The position numbers and the translations under genes are program-made. A DNA stretch of 37,928 nt from an uncultured Roseovarius sp. GTDB lineage: Bacteria; Pseudomonadota; Alphaproteobacteria; Rhodobacterales; Rhodobacteraceae. Below are positions 33,066 to 37,928 of the stretch, in pieces (positions within the stretch are counted from its first letter, which is position 1; every line of letters begins with the position of its first letter). The stretch lies in NCBI RefSeq assembly GCF_913054395.1, contig NZ_CAJXIP010000021.1, positions 1-37,928 on the forward strand, given 5' to 3'. Under the pieces are notes generated by a model. The model was not told the origin of the DNA. It did no database searches and saw only the letters and a program-made list of their open reading frames with translations.

Positions 33066-33983
33066 TTGGCAAAAGACCGTGGACAAGGCGACGATTACAC
33101 CGGCCCGCTCAAGCGTTTGCTTTTGGGGGTCGTTTTGCTGTGTCTTCTGGGGCTTTTCCTTGTCTGGCGGATCGACAGCCCGCGCGTCGAACGGTTTCGC
33201 GCCCAGGTCGTCGACCGCGTCGTGCCGAGCTTTGACTGGGCGATGGCGCCGGTCACCGGGGCGGTCAATATCCTGCGCGATTTCCAGAGCTATCAGCGCA
33301 TGTATCACCAGAACCAGGAATTGCGCCGCGAGTTGCAGCAGATGAAGGCCTGGAAAGAGGCGGCGCTTCAGCTTGAACAGGAAAACGCCCGGCTGCTTGA
33401 TCTCAACAACGTGCAGCTTGACCCGCGGCTGACCTTTGTCACCGGTGTGGTGATGGCCGACAGCGGATCGCCGTTTCGCCAATCGGTGCTGATCAATGTC
33501 GGTGCGCGCGATGGCATCATGGATGGCTGGGCGGCGATGGACGGGCTTGGCCTTGTCGGACGGATTTCCGGCGTCGGGCGCAATACCGCGCGGGTGATCC
33601 TTTTGACCGACACCTCAAGCCGCGTCCCGGTCACGATTCAGCCCTCTGGACAACAGGCCCTGTTGATCGGCGACAATAGCGCGGCCCCCCCCGTCGACTT
33701 TATCGAGAACCCGGATCAGGTGCGCCCCGGCGACCGGATTCTGACCTCGGGCGATGGCGGGGTGTTTCCCGCCGGCCTGTTGGTGGGCCAGCTTGCCGAA
33801 GATCCCGGTGGGCGTATGCGGCTGCGCATTGCCGCCGATTACGAGCGGCTTGAATTCCTGCGCGTGCTGCGCAGTTACGGCCACGAGGACCTGACCGACC
33901 CCGGCCAGCTGATTGCGCCGGTCCAATTGCCTCAGGAAGCGGCGCCCGAGGGGGCCCAGGCGGTGGAGGCAGGCAATGGCTGA
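33066..33983 (+). CDS. mreC: Rod-shape-determining protein MreC (TTG start)
   Basis: The 305-residue bitopic protein has a single transmembrane helix (about 17-35: LLLGVVLLCLLGLFLVW), a coiled coil (about 75-115) and a periplasmic beta-rich domain with the conserved VTGVVMADSGSPFRQSVLINVGARDG. It scaffolds elongasome proteins. TTG 33066 fits an AAGGGGA ribosome site just upstream; no ATG gives the membrane helix. It overlaps mreD by 8 bp. Confidence 0.94.
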   Translation: MAKDRGQGDDYTGPLKRLLLGVVLLCLLGLFLVWRIDSPRVERFRAQVVDRVVPSFDWAMAPVTGAVNILRDFQSYQRMYHQNQELRRELQQMKAWKEAALQLEQENARLLDLNNVQLDPRLTFVTGVVMADSGSPFRQSVLINVGARDGIMDGWAAMDGLGLVGRISGVGRNTARVILLTDTSSRVPVTIQPSGQQALLIGDNSAAPPVDFIENPDQVRPGDRILTSGDGGVFPAGLLVGQLAEDPGGRMRLRIAADYERLEFLRVLRSYGHEDLTDPGQLIAPVQLPQEAAPEGAQAVEAGNG

Positions 33984-34515
33984 TCGTTTCATCCACCGCT
34001 ACTGGCTGATGCGCGCGCTGTATCTTCTGATATGTATCTTTTTGATATTCATGCACCTTTTGCCACTTGATACGCGACCGTCCAACTGGACCGGGCCCGA
34101 TCTTGTGCTGGCGCTCACCTTTGCCTGGGTGTTGCGCCGTCCGGAGTATGTGCCGGTTCTGCTGATCGCGGTGGTAGCGCTTGGCATGGATCTCTTGTTC
34201 CAGCGCCCACCGGGCCTTTGGGCGGCCTGCGTCGTGATGGGGGCCGAGACCCTGCGCAACCGCGCGCCGATGCTGCGCGACCTGAGCTTTTTCGCCGAAT
34301 GGGCCTCGGTGGCAAGCACGATGGTGCTGATCACGCTGGCCTATCGCGTGGTCCTGTCGGTGCTCATGGTCGATCAGGCGCCACTTGGGCTTAGCCTGAT
34401 GCAGCTTTTGTTCACACTGATGGTCTATCCGGTGGTCGCCGTTGCGTCGCACACCCTGATGGGGGTCCGCAGGGCCAGCCCGCGCGACCTTGATGCAAAC
34501 GGCAGACGGATATGA
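33976..34515 (+). CDS. mreD: Rod-shape-determining membrane protein MreD
   Basis: The 179-residue protein is hydrophobic throughout with about five transmembrane helices and the alphaproteobacterial WLMRALYLLICIFLIFMHLLPL start and PDLVLALTFAWVLRRPEYVP block. It is the small integral partner of MreC. ATG 33976 lies 8 bp before the mreC stop, with GGAGGC upstream; its stop overlaps the mrdA ATG by 4 bp. Confidence 0.93.
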   Translation: MADRFIHRYWLMRALYLLICIFLIFMHLLPLDTRPSNWTGPDLVLALTFAWVLRRPEYVPVLLIAVVALGMDLLFQRPPGLWAACVVMGAETLRNRAPMLRDLSFFAEWASVASTMVLITLAYRVVLSVLMVDQAPLGLSLMQLLFTLMVYPVVAVASHTLMGVRRASPRDLDANGRRI

Positions 34516-36455
34516 GACGTCCGGGGCGCGATACCGCTGAAAGCCAGCGGCGCATAACCCGGCGCGGCCTTGTCGTGGGCGGGCTGATGGCTGGTGTCAT
34601 GGGCGTTCTGGCGCTGCGCATGCGCTATATGCAGGTCGAACAGGCCGATCAGTTCCGCCTTCTGGCCGATGAAAACCGGATCAACATCCAGCTGATTCCG
34701 CCAACCCGCGGCCGCCTGTTTGACCGCAACGGCGCGGTGATCGCCGAAAACGTGCCAAGCTACCGCATCACCATGACCCGCGAACAGGCCGGTGACGTGG
34801 ATGCGGTGATCGCACGGCTGGCCAAGCTGGTCGAACTGGACCCTGACGAGTTGGAGCGCGCCCGCCGCGATCTTGGCGAATTGCGTGGCGACACGCCCGT
34901 CACCATCGCCGACCGTGTAAGCTGGAGCGCGATAAGCCGGGTCGCGGTCAATGCCCCCGCTCTGCCCGGTGTCCTGCCCGAGGTCGGCCTGTCGCGGCGC
35001 TATCCGGCAACCAATGATTACGCGCATGTTGTCGGCTATGTAGGGACGGTCAGCGACAAGGACATTGAACGGATCGACGCGCCGGAACAGCTTTTGCGCT
35101 TGCCCCGGTTCCAGATCGGCAAGATCGGACTGGAGGCCAAGCGGGAAAACCTGCTGCGCGGCAGCGCCGGCACCCGCCGCGTCGAGGTGAACGCCGCAGG
35201 CCGGGTCATGCGCGAACTTGACCGTCAGGAAGGCCAGCCCGGCGCCGACATGCAGCTGACGCTGGACAACAACCTGCAATCTTACACCAATGCGCGCCTT
35301 GAAGGCGAAAGCGCGGCGGCGGTGGTGATTGACTGCGACACCGGCGACCTTCTGGCCTGCGCCTCGGCGCCAAGCTATGATCCCAACCTTTTCGTGCGCG
35401 GCATTTCGGTGTCCGATTACAAGGCCTTGCTTGACGATCCCTATCGCCCTCTGCCCAATAAGGCGGTGCAGGGCATCTACCCGCCCGGATCGACCTTCAA
35501 GATGGTCACCGCACTGGCGGCGCTTGAGGACGGGCAGATCGCACTTGATGACACGGTCTATTGCCCCGGCTACACGGAAATCAGCGGTCGCCGCTTTCAC
35601 TGCTGGAAGCGCGGCGGGCATGGCAATGTCGACCTGCATCGCTCGCTGCGCGAAAGCTGTGACATCTATTACTATGACCTAGCCGTACGCACCGGCATCG
35701 AAAAGATAAGCGCGATGGCAGAGCGGCTTGGGCTTGGGGTTCAGTTTGACCTGCCGATGACCAGCGTTGCCAAGGGCCTTGCCCCGACGCGCGAGTGGAA
35801 ACAGGCAAACCGGGGCCAGCCATGGGTGATCGGCGACAGTGTGAACACCGCCATCGGTCAGGGCTTTGTTCTGGCCTCGCCCCTGCAATTGGCGGTCATG
35901 ACAGCGCGGATCGCCACTAGTCGGGCGGTGACGCCTCGCCTGATCAAGTCAATCGACGGGGTTGAACAGCCCACTGGGCATGGCGACACGCTCGGGCTTA
36001 ACGAAAACCTCATGCGCGAGGTCCGCAAGGCGATGTTCGCCGTCTCCAACAGCAACCGCGGCACCGCCTATCGCAGCCGCATCATCGACGATGCCTTTCG
36101 CATGGCGGGCAAGACCGGCACAAGCCAGGTGCGCAATATCACCGCGAACGAGCGCGCCAGCGGCGTGGTCAACAACCGTGATTTGCCGTGGGAGCGGCGT
36201 GATCATGCGCTGTTCGTCAACTTTGCGCCGTTTGACGCGCCAAAGATAGCTGTCGCCGTGGTTGTGGAACATGGCGGCGGGGGATCAACCGCCGCCGCGC
36301 CGATTGCCCGCGATATCACCCTTCAGGCGCTCTATGGCGAAGACCCGCCGCTAGAGGCCTATCCCGCCGCAGACCGCAGCCGGATCAAGGCGCTTCAGGA
36401 AAAACTGCGCCGTGCGCGCCCCCAAGCGGGACCGGACGGGAAAGATCGCGCATGA
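34512..36455 (+). CDS. mrdA: Penicillin-binding protein 2 (elongation transpeptidase)
   Basis: PBP2 cross-links peptidoglycan during cell elongation. The 647-residue product has a membrane anchor (about 18-40), a dimerisation pedestal (PTRGRLFDRNGAVIAENVPSY) and a transpeptidase domain with SxxK at Ser327-Lys330 (GSTFK), SxD at Ser382 (SCD, as in PBP2 proteins), and KTGT at 534-537. It overlaps mreD and the rodA start. Since its partner RodA is broken in this window, the polymerase-transpeptidase pair may be non-functional here. Confidence 0.97.
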   Translation: MRRPGRDTAESQRRITRRGLVVGGLMAGVMGVLALRMRYMQVEQADQFRLLADENRINIQLIPPTRGRLFDRNGAVIAENVPSYRITMTREQAGDVDAVIARLAKLVELDPDELERARRDLGELRGDTPVTIADRVSWSAISRVAVNAPALPGVLPEVGLSRRYPATNDYAHVVGYVGTVSDKDIERIDAPEQLLRLPRFQIGKIGLEAKRENLLRGSAGTRRVEVNAAGRVMRELDRQEGQPGADMQLTLDNNLQSYTNARLEGESAAAVVIDCDTGDLLACASAPSYDPNLFVRGISVSDYKALLDDPYRPLPNKAVQGIYPPGSTFKMVTALAALEDGQIALDDTVYCPGYTEISGRRFHCWKRGGHGNVDLHRSLRESCDIYYYDLAVRTGIEKISAMAERLGLGVQFDLPMTSVAKGLAPTREWKQANRGQPWVIGDSVNTAIGQGFVLASPLQLAVMTARIATSRAVTPRLIKSIDGVEQPTGHGDTLGLNENLMREVRKAMFAVSNSNRGTAYRSRIIDDAFRMAGKTGTSQVRNITANERASGVVNNRDLPWERRDHALFVNFAPFDAPKIAVAVVVEHGGGGSTAAAPIARDITLQALYGEDPPLEAYPAADRSRIKALQEKLRRARPQAGPDGKDRA

Positions 36456-36826
36456 GCTATCTTGAATATACCGTCAAGACCACGCCGAGCGGGCCGGGCA
36501 AGGTGCTTCACCTCAACTGGCCCCTCGTAGTCCTGTTGGTGGCGGTGGCCGGGGTCGGCTTCCTGATGCTTTATTCGGTCGCGGGCGGGTCGCTCTCGCC
36601 ATGGGCAGAACCGCAGATGAAACGGTTTGCGCTCGGCTTTGCCGTCATGCTGACCGTGGCGATGGTGCCGATCTGGTTCTGGCGCAATATGTCTCTGCTC
36701 GCCTATCTGGTCTCGCTGGCCTTGTTGATTGCCGTGGCCCTGTTGGGAGTGCGCACGCGCCGCTGTCTCATTACTACCGAGATCGATGATGACCATTTGG
36801 GCTCTCAGACTTTGGGTGCGTCTTAA
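36452..36826 (+). pseudogene. rodA: rodA, truncated by an IS110-family element
   Basis: RodA is a SEDS glycosyltransferase of about 380 residues with ten helices. Here 100 residues match its N-terminus (LNWPLVVLLVAVAGVGFLMLYSVAG..., ending IAVALLGV) and then the frame enters insertion sequence and stops after 25 unrelated residues (VRTRRCLITTEIDDD...). The junction is about 36750. The start ATG 36452 overlaps the mrdA stop. The truncated protein lacks the catalytic loop. The rest of rodA should lie beyond the element, outside the window. Confidence 0.88.
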
Positions 36827-36862
36827 TTCCGTTCCATGCATTTGAGGTTTACGAACATCGTG

Positions 36863-36892
36863 GTGACTACGATCTGCCTAGATCGCGGTCAC
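36863..36892 (-). other. Stem-loop at the 3' end of the IS110 transposase gene
   Basis: GTGAC (36863-36867) with GTCAC (36888-36892) and CGATCT (36870-36875) with AGATCG (36880-36885) form a two-part stem with a GCCT loop and a small internal mismatch. It spans the transposase stop. It could be a terminator-like fold or part of the element's structured end RNA; not resolved. Confidence 0.45.
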
Positions 36893-37928
36893 TATCTCTC
36901 TTTCCTTCCAATCAAAGTCCATGCCGGAACTCAGGACACTCCATGCGATCCGGGCCAGTTTGTTGGCCAATGCGACTGCGGCCTTGTTGTGGGGCATGCG
37001 TGCCTTGACGCCTCTCAGCCATGGCCCCAATCCTAGAGCATCCCAGCGGTGTGGGCGCATCAATATGACATTGGCGGCCTGCACCAAAAGCATCCTGAGA
37101 TAGCCGTTGCCGCGCTTGCTGATCCGACCAAGGATTGTCCGCCCTCCGGTGCTGAACTGACGCGGAACGAGGCCGAGCCAGGCCGCAAAATCACGACCTC
37201 TGTCGAAGACCTCACCCTTGCCAATGGCAGCCACGATAGCTGTCGAGATCAGTGGACCTATCCCTGGAATGGTCATTATGTTCGTGCTGTTTTCCTCTGA
37301 CTTACTGATCTCTTCAATCTCTGCCGAGATTGCTTTGATCCTCTCATCGACCCAAAGCCAATCGCCATATAGCCCCAAGAGCGTGCTGCGCATCCGTGGC
37401 GAGATTTCATCGCGCCGGTTTTCAAGAATTGCCTCAAACGAACCCTGCAACCTATGCCGCCCAGCCCGCACTGTTATTCCTTGCTCGATCAGGAACGCCC
37501 GGATCTGATTGATCGTAGCAGTGCGGCGGGCCACCAGCCTCGACCGGACACGATGCATTGCCTGCAAATCCAACTGGTCCTGGCTTTTCTCAGTGACCGT
37601 CCGCAGGTTCGGTCGCATGGCGGCCTCAGCGATGGCCTCCGCATCATTGTAATCGTTCTTTTGCCCCTTGTTGAACGGTGTCACATAGATCGCCGGGATA
37701 ATCCGAGGCTCAAAACCAAGCTCTCGTAGCATACGGCTGACAAAATGCGCGCTCATGCAGGCTTCCATGCCAACGACACAGCGTGGCAGCGCATCAAAAG
37801 TCGCTTTCAACGCCAACCTTCTAATTTTCTTACGCAAAACTCGTTGGCCTGCGTCATCAAAGCCGACCAGGTGGAACGTGTCTTTGCCAATATCGACGCC
37901 AATGACGGCGATCTCATCGATGTCTTCC
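36878..37928 (-). CDS. IS110-family transposase (DEDD recombinase), 5' end outside window
   Basis: The visible 350 residues start inside VIGVDIGKDTFHL, which holds the first Asp of the RuvC-like DEDD tetrad, followed by Glu in GMEACMSAH, then DYNDAEAIAEA with the last two Asp, and a coiled coil. The C-terminal Tnp_20-type domain has MTIPGIGPLISTAIVAAIG and GGRTILGRISKRGNGYLRMLL with the nucleophile-candidate serine. IS110 enzymes recombine through an RNA-guided serine/DEDD mechanism. Only the first few residues are missing. A TTG at 37837 gives a shorter frame but would remove the first Asp and is rejected. Confidence 0.95.
   Translation of the reverse strand, partial: EDIDEIAVIGVDIGKDTFHLVGFDDAGQRVLRKKIRRLALKATFDALPRCVVGMEACMSAHFVSRMLRELGFEPRIIPAIYVTPFNKGQKNDYNDAEAIAEAAMRPNLRTVTEKSQDQLDLQAMHRVRSRLVARRTATINQIRAFLIEQGITVRAGRHRLQGSFEAILENRRDEISPRMRSTLLGLYGDWLWVDERIKAISAEIEEISKSEENSTNIMTIPGIGPLISTAIVAAIGKGEVFDRGRDFAAWLGLVPRQFSTGGRTILGRISKRGNGYLRMLLVQAANVILMRPHRWDALGLGPWLRGVKARMPHNKAAVALANKLARIAWSVLSSGMDFDWKEREIVTAI

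Larger units (their letters stand above)
36750..37928. mobile_element. IS110-family insertion sequence (partial, continues beyond window)
   Basis: The element begins where rodA homology stops (about 36750; exact base uncertain because IS110 elements lack clear terminal inverted repeats) and runs off the window. It holds a minus-strand DEDD transposase and about 128 bp after its stop, including a stem-loop. Inserted into rodA, so it is recent or tolerated. Confidence 0.85.

Noticed and set aside
34425..35639. Long 404-codon antisense frame over mrdA
   Set aside because: Shadow of a high-GC coding gene; no family resemblance. The same holds for 5865-6977 over the kinase gene.

Overview
The window looks like a chromosomal segment of a Rhodobacteraceae-type alphaproteobacterium. 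The basis is high GC, a tRNA-Thr/small basic protein/murA/DUF2948/hisD neighbourhood, a mreBCD-mrdA-rodA run, a Liv-type transporter gene set fused to an acyl-CoA ligase gene, and a perfect FNR-type box. These are family-level recognitions made by eye; no database search was run.

Layout. (1) 1-10.1 kb is core-like chromosome: a partial membrane-protein end, then a minus-strand livH-livG-acyl-CoA ligase operon, a divergent DsbA/HCCA-isomerase-like gene, a hybrid histidine kinase translationally coupled to an OmpR-type response regulator, a LysR regulator divergent from a DUF1330 gene, and a DMT-family exporter. (2) 10120-27764 is a 17.6-kb integrated island. It is bounded by a 28-bp direct repeat that is the 3' end of tRNA-Thr(GGU), with a tyrosine integrase next to the intact tRNA. 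From left to right it carries: a proteasome-fold (Thr1/Asp17) hydrolase with a small downstream partner; a hypothetical gene; a leftward block of RNase H, a small acidic protein, an RHH-like protein, a BRO-type antirepressor and a serine resolvase; a MarR-like and an XRE regulator; and a rightward type I restriction-modification operon in which an HNH endonuclease gene sits between hsdS and hsdR. There are no capsid, tail, conjugation or replication genes, so it is best read as a compact defence-bearing integrative element. (3) 27.9-36.8 kb is core again: a small basic protein, murA, DUF2948, an FNR-controlled cytochrome c, hisD, then mreB-mreC-mreD-mrdA and the start of rodA. (4) From about 36750 to the end an IS110-family element interrupts rodA.

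How the parts fit. The island's XRE regulator faces the restriction operon across a palindrome-rich control region, an arrangement expected for delayed or balanced restriction expression. The resolvase gene is preceded by nested inverted repeats, and two copies of a tandem 14-bp-spaced repeat lie upstream of the BRO gene. The cell-wall genes act together in rod-shape elongation (MurA for precursor synthesis; MreBCD, PBP2 and RodA for insertion), so the broken rodA is physiologically notable.

The strongest candidate for something little described is the Thr-nucleophile Ntn hydrolase and its partner at the left end of the island, followed by the HNH nuclease coupled into the type I operon.
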